Shown one piece after another: positions 1-8,368 of a DNA stretch of 64,000 bases; position 1 is the first letter of the stretch; every line of letters begins with the position of its first letter. Position numbers and translations under genes: made by a program. This DNA is from Novipirellula aureliae. Its GTDB lineage: Bacteria > Planctomycetota > Planctomycetia > Pirellulales > Pirellulaceae. Below the pieces are notes generated by a model. That model did not search any database and was not told where the DNA came from. It saw nothing but the letters and a program-made list of their open reading frames with translations. The stretch lies in the NCBI RefSeq assembly GCF_007860185.1, contig NZ_SJPY01000007.1, positions 248,001 through 312,000 on the forward strand. Reading direction: 5' to 3'.

Positions 1-167
1 CCATAATCCTCGGGGACCAAAAGCCGAGCAAGCAGCAACTGGACTGCAATCCCAATCCCACGGCCAGCAAGTTGCTCGCCAAAATTCCAGAGCACACCAC
101 TGATCGTTCTGGCTTGCAATCCAGAAGATGCCTTTGAAATGGGAGCGGGGGATGTTGGAGGATTCAT
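1..167 (-). CDS. Polysaccharide flippase (Wzx/MATE-like), N-terminal part only
   Basis: Only the first 55 codons lie in the window; the frame stays open to base 1. The ATG at 167 gives a protein starting MNPPTSPAPISKASSGLQ, followed by ISGVLWNFGEQLAGRGIGI and LLLARLLVPEDYG. The pattern of a short polar head, W-N-F-G, a hydrophobic helix and LLVPEDYG is typical of the first helix of O-antigen and exopolysaccharide flippases, which move lipid-linked sugars across the inner membrane. It starts 13 bases after the stop of the ATP-grasp gene, so it is probably the next gene in the same polysaccharide operon. The family call rests on this N-terminus alone. Confidence 0.72.
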   Translation of the reverse strand, partial: MNPPTSPAPISKASSGLQARTISGVLWNFGEQLAGRGIGIAVQLLLARLLVPEDY

Positions 168-180
168 GGTTTCGTAGTAT

Positions 181-1209
181 TCAATCGGACAGGCAGCGAA
201 TGACGAGATCCTTTGTCCCAGTCACACCATGCCGTACATGTAACCACTCTGGAGCCGGTTGTTCTCCGCGGATCCATGCTAGGATCGCCTGCGGAATGTC
301 TGCTCCTGCTAGATGAGAAAACGGGTAACCACCACCGAAACGGTTGTTTAGTTCCAGGATTGAAACGTTGTCATCAGCAACAAAAATGTCCACGTCTAAA
401 TTCCCTATGTGGCCGAGTGCTCCCGCGAGTTTTTTGCCGAGCGACTTTAGTTGATCACTGTCTATAGTGATCGCCGCATCTGTTTCACCAGCTCGCATGG
501 CTAGCTTCTTTTTGACAAAGGTTGTTACATAATTTCCGTCGAGATCATTTACGACGTCCAGCCCATATTCATGGCCTTTCAATACTTGTTGGATCAATAC
601 TGAATGTTCCAAGTCAACATTTGATTCATACTTTAAGTAACTGCGTTGAACTTCTCGTCGAACCTTTTCATAAAAAACTATCAATTCTCCTTCGTTTTCC
701 GCCATATTTACGCCGATCGATCCCATCCCCCAACGTGGCTTTACGACCAAGGGAAACTCGATCAAATTCCTAGCCAACGCGTCTAATGTGTCCGCAAGGC
801 TCGTAAAGCTTGCAGGCGTGTTGAACCCATTTGACCGTAAGAAGCTGTCTGTTTTGAGTTTGTCATTACAGATCATCGCTACAGCCGGACTCGAGACGAC
901 TATCGTCGTGCCAACCTCGGCAAATCTTGTTTTTGCACTGGCTAGTATCGGTAAATCAATATCAAAGAGCGGGATGATGGCTTTTATTCGATTGGCAACT
1001 GAGTACTCAAGAAGGAAAGGAATGTAATTTTCGTCGTAGATCAGAGGTGTTACGACTGACTTGTCTGCATGAAGAAACGACGAAGCTCGTTGGTCACTAT
1101 TTGCTGCGTGAATTTCTCCTCTGCCGTCGAGTGCTGATCTAAAATAATCGAGAAGATACCCGCGACGCCCCGAACTCGTAAACAAAAGATTCATCGGTTT
1201 CACATTCAT
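181..1209 (-). CDS. ATP-grasp ligase (carbamoyl-phosphate-synthase-like), polysaccharide locus
   Basis: A 342-residue protein of the ATP-grasp superfamily, whose members join a carboxylate to an amine or other nucleophile through an acyl-phosphate. The N-terminus (NLLFTSSGRRGYLLDYF) resembles the pre-ATP-grasp domain of CarB-like proteins. The ATP-binding part contains FPLVVKPRWGMGSIGV (about residues 150-165), and the metal-binding end has ILELNNRFGGGYPFSHLAG (about 285-305). It lies 28 bases downstream of the GNAT-PLP fusion and 13 bases before the flippase. Free-standing ATP-grasp proteins in sugar loci often attach an amino acid or organic acid to an amino sugar. That role is inferred here and the substrate is unknown. 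A second possible start, MNLLFTSSG, lies five codons inside. Confidence 0.82.
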   Translation of the reverse strand: MNVKPMNLLFTSSGRRGYLLDYFRSALDGRGEIHAANSDQRASSFLHADKSVVTPLIYDENYIPFLLEYSVANRIKAIIPLFDIDLPILASAKTRFAEVGTTIVVSSPAVAMICNDKLKTDSFLRSNGFNTPASFTSLADTLDALARNLIEFPLVVKPRWGMGSIGVNMAENEGELIVFYEKVRREVQRSYLKYESNVDLEHSVLIQQVLKGHEYGLDVVNDLDGNYVTTFVKKKLAMRAGETDAAITIDSDQLKSLGKKLAGALGHIGNLDVDIFVADDNVSILELNNRFGGGYPFSHLAGADIPQAILAWIRGEQPAPEWLHVRHGVTGTKDLVIRCLSD

Positions 1210-1237
1210 TGGATTGACCTACCCCTGTTTTGGAACA

Positions 1238-2653
1238 TCACAATGAGACAGACCTTCCTGTTAACTCGGAAGCTTGAAGGTTCATCAGTCCACCGGTATG
1301 CCAAAACAAGACTTTGCTTCCAGTCCGAATTACGCGTCGCTTGATCAATTCAAGCATCCCAAGTAACGCCTTGCCTGAATACGTTGGGTCAACAATTAAT
1401 CCTGACCTAGCTGATTGCTGAACAATCTCTAGAAGTGTTGGGTTTGTCTTTTCGTATCCACCACAAGTCCATTCATCGCGAAAGTCAACAGTAAGGTGGG
1501 GGGCATCAAGCTCGGAATGATCAAAATAACTCTTTATGCTGTCATGAATAACTTGAGTTCCACGAACGGCGTCTCTAGCTACGGAAATACCAATAATTCG
1601 TGTGGGTTGGTTTTCGTAGCCAATCGTGAGCCCAGCCTGTGTTGTGCCGGTTCCTGAAGCAACGACAAGGTAGTCTGGAATCCAATCGGAGCATTGTAAT
1701 TGTGTTTCTTTCGCCGCTTCAACGTAAGCAATCGTCCCTGCAACAGAATGACCGCCGCCCCAGACATAGAAAGGACTTCGCCCTTTATTTTCATATGATT
1801 TAATTGCCTGATCCATTCGTTCAGATAGCTGGTCTTTCTCGCAAAACTCAATCGTCGCACCGCTCATCCGCATCAGCAGGAGATTGCCAGTTTCTTTATA
1901 TTGGACGCCTTTCTCAATAACGAGTACCAAGTGACAGTCAATACCCAAGAGCGAGCACGCGACAGCCGACGCACGTGCATGATTCGACTGTGGACCGCCG
2001 TTTGTAACTAATACATCGTGCCCCTGAGCAATCAGGTCCCTCATGATGTATTTAATTTTCCTCGCCTTTGACCCTCCACCTGGTGATGGGTATAGGTCGT
2101 CACGTTTTACTCTTAAATCAACATCTAGATTCAGCCTGGCTACTAATACAGGATGTTGTTCAATCGGTGTCATTAGAGATGAGGCAAATGGGTCAATCAA
2201 CTCTTTTAGCATTAAAAGTTTGTGACCATCACTTTTTAAGTTGTTAAAGCCAAACGAGCGATACAGCTTTTGAGCGGAACGATTGTCAACCTCTGTTTCA
2301 AGTTGCATCGATCTCATTCCCCGTTGTCGTGCTAGAGAAATCGCTCGGGATGTCAAAGAACTACCAATACCCTTTCCTTGGTGAGTTGGAAGCACGGAAA
2401 GGAGCGGACAATATGATCTCCAATCTTCCGTATCGTTAGCATATAGCACAATACAACCAACATTCTTTCCATTAACATTTGCAATTGCGATGTCTGCACT
2501 ATTAATCAATTTGTCAGCGTAAGCATCCAAATTGACACGCTCACTTAGAGGCGTCGGCAGAATGTCACCAAATTGCTTAAGCAAGGTCGGCACGTGCGTT
2601 CTTTTTTCGGCAGCGTTCACCCAACCAATCGTAAATTTTTCATCGTTCTTCAC
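1238..2653 (-). CDS. Fusion: GNAT acetyltransferase + ACC deaminase/D-cysteine desulfhydrase-like PLP enzyme
   Basis: A 471-residue two-domain protein. Residues about 1-150 form a GNAT acyltransferase, with the acyl-CoA loop HQGKGIGSSL at 91-100 and the C-terminal signature NRSAQKLYRSFGF at 124-136. Residues about 160-471 match the fold-type II PLP family of ACC deaminase and D-cysteine desulfhydrase. That part has RVKRDDLYPSPGGGSKARK with the likely PLP lysine K196, TNGGPQSNHARA at 218-229, and a glycine-rich phosphate loop ASGTGTTQAGL. The PLP family makes a 2-oxoacid and ammonia from ACC or D-cysteine, or racemises amino acids; which reaction occurs here cannot be read. It overlaps the VioA-like gene by 14 bases and precedes the ATP-grasp gene. 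The fusion suggests that one polypeptide makes or edits a small amino acid and acylates an amino sugar or amino acid. Confidence 0.85.
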   Translation of the reverse strand: MKNDEKFTIGWVNAAEKRTHVPTLLKQFGDILPTPLSERVNLDAYADKLINSADIAIANVNGKNVGCIVLYANDTEDWRSYCPLLSVLPTHQGKGIGSSLTSRAISLARQRGMRSMQLETEVDNRSAQKLYRSFGFNNLKSDGHKLLMLKELIDPFASSLMTPIEQHPVLVARLNLDVDLRVKRDDLYPSPGGGSKARKIKYIMRDLIAQGHDVLVTNGGPQSNHARASAVACSLLGIDCHLVLVIEKGVQYKETGNLLLMRMSGATIEFCEKDQLSERMDQAIKSYENKGRSPFYVWGGGHSVAGTIAYVEAAKETQLQCSDWIPDYLVVASGTGTTQAGLTIGYENQPTRIIGISVARDAVRGTQVIHDSIKSYFDHSELDAPHLTVDFRDEWTCGGYEKTNPTLLEIVQQSARSGLIVDPTYSGKALLGMLELIKRRVIRTGSKVLFWHTGGLMNLQASELTGRSVSL

Positions 2654-3833
2654 TATTGCTACCTACTAATGTTCCGCTTTGATTAGAGAAGCAATTACAA
2701 ATCACTTCTATCTCGTTGTCGCATAAGTTTGGATAGATTGGCAAGCAAATGACTCGATTTGCAACTCTGGAAGCTTTGTCTAGGGACACTGGCTTTCCAT
2801 CAAGTACCCCTCTGTACATCGGCATCGTGCTGATCAATGGATAGAAATACCGCCTGCCATTGATGCCTGCGTCCTTCAACGCTTGGTACAATGCGTCGCG
2901 ACTAAGTGGGTAGTCGTCTCCAACGAAGATCGGGAAGTAGGAGGCGTTGCCGATTGTGTCATCTGGAATCGGAAGTAGCGAAATCCCTTTTGCGTCCGTC
3001 AGTGCTTCTCGGTAAGCTCTCTCGATCTCACGCCGGCGTTCAAGTGCTTTATCGATGTGTTTTAGTTGCAACAGTCCAAAGGCAGCGTTGACTTCACTCA
3101 TCTTGCCATTGATACCTGGTGCGGTAACCGTGACTTCGTCGGCGAAGCCAAAGTTCTTCAGGTAATCAATTCGCTGTTTCGTCTTTGCGTCGGGGCATAT
3201 GATCGCGCCCCCTTCAAAAGTATTGAAAACCTTGGTTGCATGGAAACTGAGGACGGATAAATCACCATGCTTGAGTAGACTTTCACCTTTGTACTTGACT
3301 CCAAAAGCATGGGCGGCATCGTAGATGACTTTTAATCCGTAAGTATCCGCCAGTTCCTCAATGCGTTCGACGGCGCAGGGGTTGCCATAACAATGGACTG
3401 GCATGATCGCGGTCGTCTGTGGCGTAATCGCCTCTTCGATTCTGTCGGGGTCCAGATTGCATGTCTTTGGGTCGATGTCGACAAAGACAGGTTTAATGTT
3501 GTTCCACAGCAGCGAGTGGGCGGTCGCGACAAACGAAAAAGGTGTCGTGATGACTTCACCAGTAATTCGCAAAGCCTGCAGCGCGGTGACGAGTGCAATC
3601 GTGCCGTTAGTAAATAGGGCAAGGTGATCGACACCAAGGTAGTCACACAGTGCCTGCTCGAGCTGTTTGTGAAACGGCCCGTTGTTGGTGAGAATTTTGT
3701 TTTCCCAAATCTGTTCCAGATAAGGAATAAAATCCTCTAACGGCGGTAGCGATGGCTGGGTGACGTAGATCGGTTTATCAGCGACTGCTTTGTCAATGAT
3801 CGATTTGTCAGCGGTAGGGGGTACGATGCTCAT
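2640..3833 (-). CDS. vioA: DegT/DnrJ/EryC1 aminotransferase, VioA-like (dTDP-4-amino-4,6-dideoxyglucose transaminase)
   Basis: A 397-residue PLP sugar aminotransferase. The N-terminal run YVTQPSLPPLEDFIPYL, then ILTNNGPFHKQLEQAL and ALFTNGTIALVTALQAL, closely resembles VioA from memory. VioA aminates C4 of dTDP-4-keto-6-deoxyglucose to dTDP-viosamine. The PLP lysine is in LSFHATKVFNTFEGG. The keto sugar it would need is made by rfbA and rfbB about 1 kb upstream in the same orientation, and no rfbC or rfbD is seen in the window. That supports an amino-sugar branch rather than rhamnose. The gene is followed with overlap by the GNAT-PLP fusion. The gene symbol rests on remembered similarity and an alignment would be needed to separate it from other DegT subgroups. 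Confidence 0.83.
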   Translation of the reverse strand: MSIVPPTADKSIIDKAVADKPIYVTQPSLPPLEDFIPYLEQIWENKILTNNGPFHKQLEQALCDYLGVDHLALFTNGTIALVTALQALRITGEVITTPFSFVATAHSLLWNNIKPVFVDIDPKTCNLDPDRIEEAITPQTTAIMPVHCYGNPCAVERIEELADTYGLKVIYDAAHAFGVKYKGESLLKHGDLSVLSFHATKVFNTFEGGAIICPDAKTKQRIDYLKNFGFADEVTVTAPGINGKMSEVNAAFGLLQLKHIDKALERRREIERAYREALTDAKGISLLPIPDDTIGNASYFPIFVGDDYPLSRDALYQALKDAGINGRRYFYPLISTMPMYRGVLDGKPVSLDKASRVANRVICLPIYPNLCDNEIEVICNCFSNQSGTLVGSNSEER

Positions 3834-4161
3834 TCAAAAATTCAAGGCGAGGTGGTCATTTGTCGTTTGTCATCTGCGGGTTTACCGCGGAGGCAGAGAG
3901 GGACATGGAGTTTTCGAAATCCTTTAGCCACAAATCCTACGAATCAACACGAATGACGCGGGAAAGAGTTGGCAAAAAAATGGAGGGTAAAAAAAGAGCT
4001 TGTGGGGTTCGGGGGAAAGTTTGGTAGAAAACTCGCTTGTCGTTCTTCTATTGTTCAGCTCCGAGTTTGCGTCAAGCTGCTTTTTCTTTCTAATGCGGTG
4101 GTTACTCGCGTTTTGGTTATCCAAACACTTGTGACTGCGATGATGGAAAATTGACGGATCG
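3834..4161. other. Gene-free spacer with one degenerate CGAATC-type repeat
   Basis: No convincing coding frame. Bases 3927-3957 carry a diverged copy of the phrase CCACGAATC..ACGAATCGACACGAATG that recurs at 7061, 7183, 7310 and 15154. The rest is AT-rich and shows no recognisable signal. Confidence 0.5.
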
Positions 4162-4377
4162 TTATTTCGATTCCATATCCTGCTTTTTGATTTGTGCGAC
4201 GATTTCATCCACCGTTAAATTTCCGAGTAACTGATCTCGTTCCTTTGTATAGTCACCAAATCCCAAAGTAAATTGGTTGATAAACCGAGCCGTGTTGACT
4301 GGCCCAATTTCCCGGCAAAGAAGTGAAACCGCAGTACTGGTCAAGTCGGCTGTGGGTAGTATTGGTAAAGCGTTCAT
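4162..4377 (-). CDS. Small antitoxin-like protein of a PIN-type toxin-antitoxin pair
   Basis: A 71-residue protein with TAVSLLCREIGPVNTARFIN followed by QFTLGFGDYTKERDQLLGNL. From memory this resembles the roughly 70-residue proteins encoded beside PIN-domain proteins in cyanobacteria and planctomycetes (leucine-rich, G-NYT-R motif). Its ATG overlaps the stop codon of a PIN-domain remnant (ATGA), a coupling typical of toxin-antitoxin operons. The frame is intact while its partner is broken, so it may be a surviving orphan antitoxin. The family assignment is inference. Confidence 0.55.
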   Translation of the reverse strand: MNALPILPTADLTSTAVSLLCREIGPVNTARFINQFTLGFGDYTKERDQLLGNLTVDEIVAQIKKQDMESK

Positions 4378-4574
4378 TTCGGCAGCTCTAAAGCAAGTTT
4401 AAGTTTAACGAACTCGGGACATGTTTCCAATGTCGCGAGTAAACATGCCTTCTTTTGCGGATGTTGTGTTTGCTTTGCCTCAAAGACAAGCACATCAGAC
4501 GACACAAGCGTTACCTGCCCCTGACCGCTTTTTGCTAACACCCCAAGAATTGCTTCTGCTTCCAGCAGTAATTC
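4374..4574 (-). pseudogene. Remnant of a PIN-domain toxin gene
   Basis: On the minus strand the frame ending at 4374 reads LLLEAEAILGVLAKSGQG, then VTLVSSDVLVFEAKQTQHPQ, and ends in LALELPK. LEAEAIL plus an SSDVL-E segment is the pattern just after the catalytic LDNCCFNRP stretch in one PIN-domain family (PIN domains are Mg-dependent RNases). Here the frame is closed upstream by a stop at 4575-4577. It has no ATG, lacks the N-terminal acidic catalytic residues and ends far short of a normal 140-150 residue PIN protein. It is best read as a truncated toxin gene upstream of the small antitoxin-like gene. Confidence 0.5.
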
Positions 4575-4657
4575 TCAACTGAGACCTGTTGTCAAGCGGT
4601 CGATTCAAACAGCAGTTATCGAGGTATCTCTTCACGCTACGATTGTCTGGATTTCAA

Positions 4658-5533
4658 TTACGCTGGAATAACGGGTGTGACTATTTTCTTGAGGTAATCG
4701 CCGTAACCACTCTTTCCGTACCGGTCGGCCAACGCCAGCACTTGGTCTCGCTCGATGAAATTTCGGTAATAGGCAACTTCTTCAATACAGCCGATTTTTG
4801 TCCCTTGGCGTTCTTCGATCACACGCACGAACGTGGATGCTTCATTGAGTGATGCAAAGGTTCCAGTGTCCAACCAGGCGATACCTCGGTTAAACAAGCC
4901 TACTTTTAGCTGTTTGCGTTTAAGATACTCGTTGTTGACACTCGTTATCTCGTATTCGCCTCGGGCCGATGGTTCGACTTCTTTCGCGATTTGAATGACT
5001 TGGTTGTCGTAAAAGTATAGGCCAGGAACCGCGAAATTGGATTTCGGCTTTACAGGTTTTTCTTCGATTGACAGTACGTTCCGCTTCGCATCGAATTCGA
5101 CGACTCCGTAGCGTTCGGGATCGTGGACTTGCGAGGCGAACACGACCGCTCCGTCTGGGTCGATATGTTCACGGATCAATTGCCCAAAACCAGATCCGTA
5201 AAAAATGTTATCACCCAAGATCAATGCGACGCTGTCGTCGCCGATAAACTGTTCTCCAATGACAAATGCTTGGGCCAACCCATTGGGAACCGCTTGTTCG
5301 GCATAACTAAATTGGCAACCCAAGTTTTTACCGTCGCCGAGCAGTTTTTCGAAGTGCGGAAGATCTTCGGGGGTCGAGATGATTAAGACTTCTCGAATAT
5401 CGGCTAGTAATAAAACCGATAGCGGGTAGTAGATCATCGGCTTGTCATAGACCGGCAGCAATTGCTTGCTCATCGCCAACGTGATCGGATGCAGCCGTGT
5501 GCCAGATCCACCGGCCAGTATAATACCTTTCAT
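4658..5533 (-). CDS. rfbA: Glucose-1-phosphate thymidylyltransferase
   Basis: A 291-residue protein, normal for RfbA/RmlA, which makes dTDP-glucose from glucose-1-phosphate and dTTP. The nucleotide-binding signature [20 protein letters not shown] is at the N-terminus, followed by [20 protein letters not shown], the [15 protein letters not shown] region and [13 protein letters not shown]. It overlaps the end of rfbB by 4 bases (ATGA), so the two are translationally coupled. With RfbB it supplies dTDP-4-keto-6-deoxyglucose to downstream sugar-modifying genes. Confidence 0.97.
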   Translation of the reverse strand: MKGIILAGGSGTRLHPITLAMSKQLLPVYDKPMIYYPLSVLLLADIREVLIISTPEDLPHFEKLLGDGKNLGCQFSYAEQAVPNGLAQAFVIGEQFIGDDSVALILGDNIFYGSGFGQLIREHIDPDGAVVFASQVHDPERYGVVEFDAKRNVLSIEEKPVKPKSNFAVPGLYFYDNQVIQIAKEVEPSARGEYEITSVNNEYLKRKQLKVGLFNRGIAWLDTGTFASLNEASTFVRVIEERQGTKIGCIEEVAYYRNFIERDQVLALADRYGKSGYGDYLKKIVTPVIPA

Positions 5534-6609
5534 TGCACTTCCTCGGATGGGTTCAAACCTTGGCGTTCCAATTGATAATCACCTGACAGGATGCTTTCCC
5601 ACCAACTTTGATTACTCAAGTACCATTCGACGGTCTTGCGGAAGCCACTCTCGAAATCTTCTTGCGGACGCCAGCCGAGTTCTTGCTCGATTTTCGTTGC
5701 ATCGATTGCATATCGTAAATCGTGGCCAGGCCGGTCGGCTACGAAGGTGATTTTGTTCTGGTGTGGCTGTCCCGATGAGCAGGGGCGAAGCTCATCCAAA
5801 ATATCGCAAAGCGTTCGGACAAGTTCGAGATTGGTGCGTTCGTTGTTCCCGCCAATGTTGTAGGTTTCCCCCGCTTTGCCCTGACTCACAACCGTCAACA
5901 ACGCTCGGCAGTGATCTTCCACGTAGAGCCAGTCGCGAATGTTTTCCCCTTTACCATAGACCGGAATGCTCTCGCCACGAAGACATTTTAGGATGACGAC
6001 GGGGATAAGCTTTTCAGGGAACTGGAAGGGGCCATAGTTGTTACTGCAGTTCGTTACCAAAACCGGCAGCCCATACGTGTCATGCCAAGCACGGACGAGA
6101 TGGTCTGACGACGCTTTACTGGCGGAGTAGGGTGAGTGTGGATCGTAGGGAGTCGTTTCGGTGAATTTCCCCTTTCCTTCCGCTCCCAGCGATCCGTAAA
6201 CCTCGTCGGTGGAGACATGGAGAAAACGGAATTGAGCTGCTGCGTCCGGTGCCAATGAACGCCAATGGTTCAAACTTGACTGTAGCAGGTTGTAGGTGCC
6301 GATGACGTTGGTTTGAATAAATTGCCCTGGACCGTCGATCGAGCGATCAACGTGACTTTCGGCAGCCAAGTGCATGACGACTTCAGGACGAAACTCTTTG
6401 ACGACTTGGTCAACGCCGCCAGCATTCGTGATGTCGGTTCTGCTAAAACGATACCTGGGATTGGCCTCGATCTCGGAGAGAGACGCTAGGTTGCCAGCGT
6501 AGGTAAGGCTATCCAAGTTGAGGACATGGTGACCTGCGTCAATCGCCATGCGAACGAGATTTGAGCCGATAAATCCAGCTCCGCCCGTGATAAGAATACG
6601 TTTAGACAA
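5530..6609 (-). CDS. rfbB: dTDP-glucose 4,6-dehydratase
   Basis: A 359-residue extended short-chain dehydrogenase/reductase that turns dTDP-glucose into dTDP-4-keto-6-deoxyglucose using bound NAD. It shows the Rossmann motif [28 protein letters not shown] (RfbB-specific), [10 protein letters not shown] and the catalytic [12 protein letters not shown]. Length and motifs match the family. It comes first in an rfbB-rfbA pair. A palindromic repeat sits just upstream (6651-6734). Confidence 0.97.
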   Translation of the reverse strand: MSKRILITGGAGFIGSNLVRMAIDAGHHVLNLDSLTYAGNLASLSEIEANPRYRFSRTDITNAGGVDQVVKEFRPEVVMHLAAESHVDRSIDGPGQFIQTNVIGTYNLLQSSLNHWRSLAPDAAAQFRFLHVSTDEVYGSLGAEGKGKFTETTPYDPHSPYSASKASSDHLVRAWHDTYGLPVLVTNCSNNYGPFQFPEKLIPVVILKCLRGESIPVYGKGENIRDWLYVEDHCRALLTVVSQGKAGETYNIGGNNERTNLELVRTLCDILDELRPCSSGQPHQNKITFVADRPGHDLRYAIDATKIEQELGWRPQEDFESGFRKTVEWYLSNQSWWESILSGDYQLERQGLNPSEEVQ

Positions 6610-6650
6610 GTTGAGATGGTTTGATGTTGAGGAAAAAAATCTGATTGCCA

Positions 6651-6734
6651 GTAGTGGATCTTGTTAAAGATCCCGGTTGCGAAGGATCTTGTTAAAGATC
6701 CCGGTTGCGAAGGATCTTTAACAAGATCCACTAC
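6651..6734. repeat. TAGTGGATC hairpin repeat, copy 1
   Basis: GTAGTGGATCTTGTTAAAG and its inverted partner CTTTAACAAGATCCACTAC flank a duplicated inner arm (GGATCTTGTTAAAGATCCC twice, separated by GGTTGCGAA). It folds into a long hairpin. Related copies lie at 13477-13533 and 22514-22570, all between genes. It may act as a bidirectional terminator or a REP-like element. Confidence 0.8.
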
Positions 6735-6830
6735 GCATACAAAAAGCATCATCCGTGCGGAATGTCTTGGCGACGTTCGCTACAGTGCTCTTTTTTGTGC
6801 CGATTCGCGCCATTCGTGGCCTTCCATTTG

Positions 6831-6869
6831 CTTCCGTCGGCGCGGACTTCGTCCACTTGGGTGACAGGG
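6831..6869. repeat. 39-bp dispersed repeat, copy 1
   Basis: CTTCCGTCGGCGCGGACTTC followed by GTCCACTTGGGTGACAGG; the same text with one base changed is at 15364-15401. A shorter relative, CACCTGGGTGACAG, is near 14984. Non-coding, function unknown. Confidence 0.7.
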
Positions 6870-7009
6870 GAAACTTGAATTGTGAAAGGGTGAAGGTGGA
6901 ATGCCTATGGACGACAGTTTGATTGGAACGGTTGCCGTTTCGAGCCTTACGGATGCCAGAATCGAAGATTTGGCCGATCGAGCGGTGGAAGATGACGGTT
7001 TTGCCAAAC

Positions 7010-7350
7010 GAAGGGGGGAAGAGGGTGGCTCAGGGTGGATCAGGGGTGGCGGGGGGGCGGCCACGAATCTCACGAATCGACACGAATGGCTGCGGGGATG
7101 GTTGTCGCGTTTTGGGGGGGGCGAGATAGGGGGAGAGGGTGGCTCAGGGTGGATCGCGCGTCTGAAGGGGGCGGGGGGGCGGCCACGAATCTCACCAATC
7201 GACACGAATGGCTGTGGGGATGGTTGTCGCGTTTTTTTGGGGGGGGGAGATAGGGGGGGAGGGTGGCTAAGGGTGGATCGCGCGTCTGAAGGGGTGGGGG
7301 AGGGGGCGGCCACGAATCTCACCAATCGACTCAAATGGGGGCAGAGGGGA
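7010..7350. repeat. G-rich tandem repeat, about 122-127 bp, nearly three copies
   Basis: The phrase CCACGAATCTCACGAATC or its variant CACCAATC begins at 7061, 7183 and 7310. Each is preceded by GGGTGGCTCAGGGTGGATC and a run of G. Open frames crossing the array exist on both strands but are only Gly/Arg/Pro-rich readings of the repeat, so the region between rfbB and the next gene (6610-7384) is taken as non-coding. Confidence 0.85.
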
Positions 7351-7384
7351 GGAAGCAGCCTATCCCAACTTTAAATTATCAACT

Positions 7385-8281
7385 TCACAAAATCATGCGT
7401 TGGTAAGCGCTTGCAATTACAGCATCTTCTCGGCGCAAGCAAGGAATCCCCCCTATTTTGGGATAGCTCCTTAAGCTACCGGGCGAATAGAACGCATCGC
7501 CGTAGTCCTCTAGCGAGTCACCAAAATTTGGACAGGCCAATCGGGGTGTCGCCGATGGCGCATCGGGGAATTTTTCTATCACAATCAATGCCGTAGGATT
7601 CATCGGGTTCGCTGAAAGGCCAAACAGTTCGTGCTTGATCACCGACATGCCTAGCGTCGCCGCTTTTTCAACAAGCCCCGTACAATAGCCGTGATTTTCC
7701 ATTCGTTCCCTTGCCTCTGGCGAAGCAAGTTCATATCCAGGCTCTAACAAGATTAGATAGCGCGATGTCACACGGTATAGCTCTTTCAGTATCGCGAGTT
7801 CATTTCCACCATTGGGTTCAATGGTGTGTGACGTGTAAACAACGTCAAAACATGAATCGGCATAAGGCAAATGAAGCAAGCTCGCAACGGATAAAAAACA
7901 GTTGCCGCTCCAGTATTTCTGCATCCATTGTCGACAACACGCGATTCGCGACCAAGAAATGTCGAATCCATGGGCATCCACCGACGGAGCATTGAGGTGT
8001 TGTAAAACAAATGAAAGCGTGGTGCCTTCTCCAACACCGGTTTCGATGATACTGGTTGGATCGGTTAATTCTCGTATTTGATCCGCTATGGCTTTTCCAT
8101 ACTCGATTTTGTGCGCCATCATCCATTCGTCATCAAGCGCGCGAATATAACTACCGGCTTGGAGATCATATGCCGTTTCTATGATTTCCTGGGTATTCAC
8201 ATCCGAATTCGACTCTTGTTTCAAAATGGAGGTAACGTTTTCGCCATCCTGAAACGCTTGCTGCAATTTTTGTGGGTGCAT
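7385..8281 (-). CDS. SAM-dependent methyltransferase with Trm112-like C-terminal tail
   Basis: The start is set at the ATG at 8281 because AAGGAG lies six bases upstream; this gives 298 residues. Motif I is SIIETGVGEGTTLSFVL and motif II-like text is CFDVVYTSHTIEP, as in class I methyltransferases of the methyltransf_11 type. The last 60 residues (RLACPNFGDSLED, then YPKIGGIPCLRREDAV) recall the Trm112/YcaR small domain, though only part of its cysteine pattern is kept. Its position between pseI and rfbB in a polysaccharide locus suggests methylation of a sugar or lipid-linked glycan. The substrate is unknown. Confidence 0.8.
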   Translation of the reverse strand: MHPQKLQQAFQDGENVTSILKQESNSDVNTQEIIETAYDLQAGSYIRALDDEWMMAHKIEYGKAIADQIRELTDPTSIIETGVGEGTTLSFVLQHLNAPSVDAHGFDISWSRIACCRQWMQKYWSGNCFLSVASLLHLPYADSCFDVVYTSHTIEPNGGNELAILKELYRVTSRYLILLEPGYELASPEARERMENHGYCTGLVEKAATLGMSVIKHELFGLSANPMNPTALIVIEKFPDAPSATPRLACPNFGDSLEDYGDAFYSPGSLRSYPKIGGIPCLRREDAVIASAYQRMIL

Positions 8282-8368
8282 AAAGTACTCCTTCACCTTC
8301 GTTAATGTTCGGATGATTGATGTGTGGGAACGGTTTTGCTAACACCACCGTTTACGATGAACATGGTG

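Noticed and set aside
3924-4208. 94-residue minus-strand frame downstream of the antitoxin-like gene
   Set aside because: It overlaps the end of the small gene in another frame, is rich in Ser/Lys/His/Arg and covers a degenerate repeat.
6780-7374. Long overlapping frames on both strands (157-184 residues)
   Set aside because: Composed of Gly, Pro, Arg and Ser readings of a G-rich tandem repeat, with no protein-family features.
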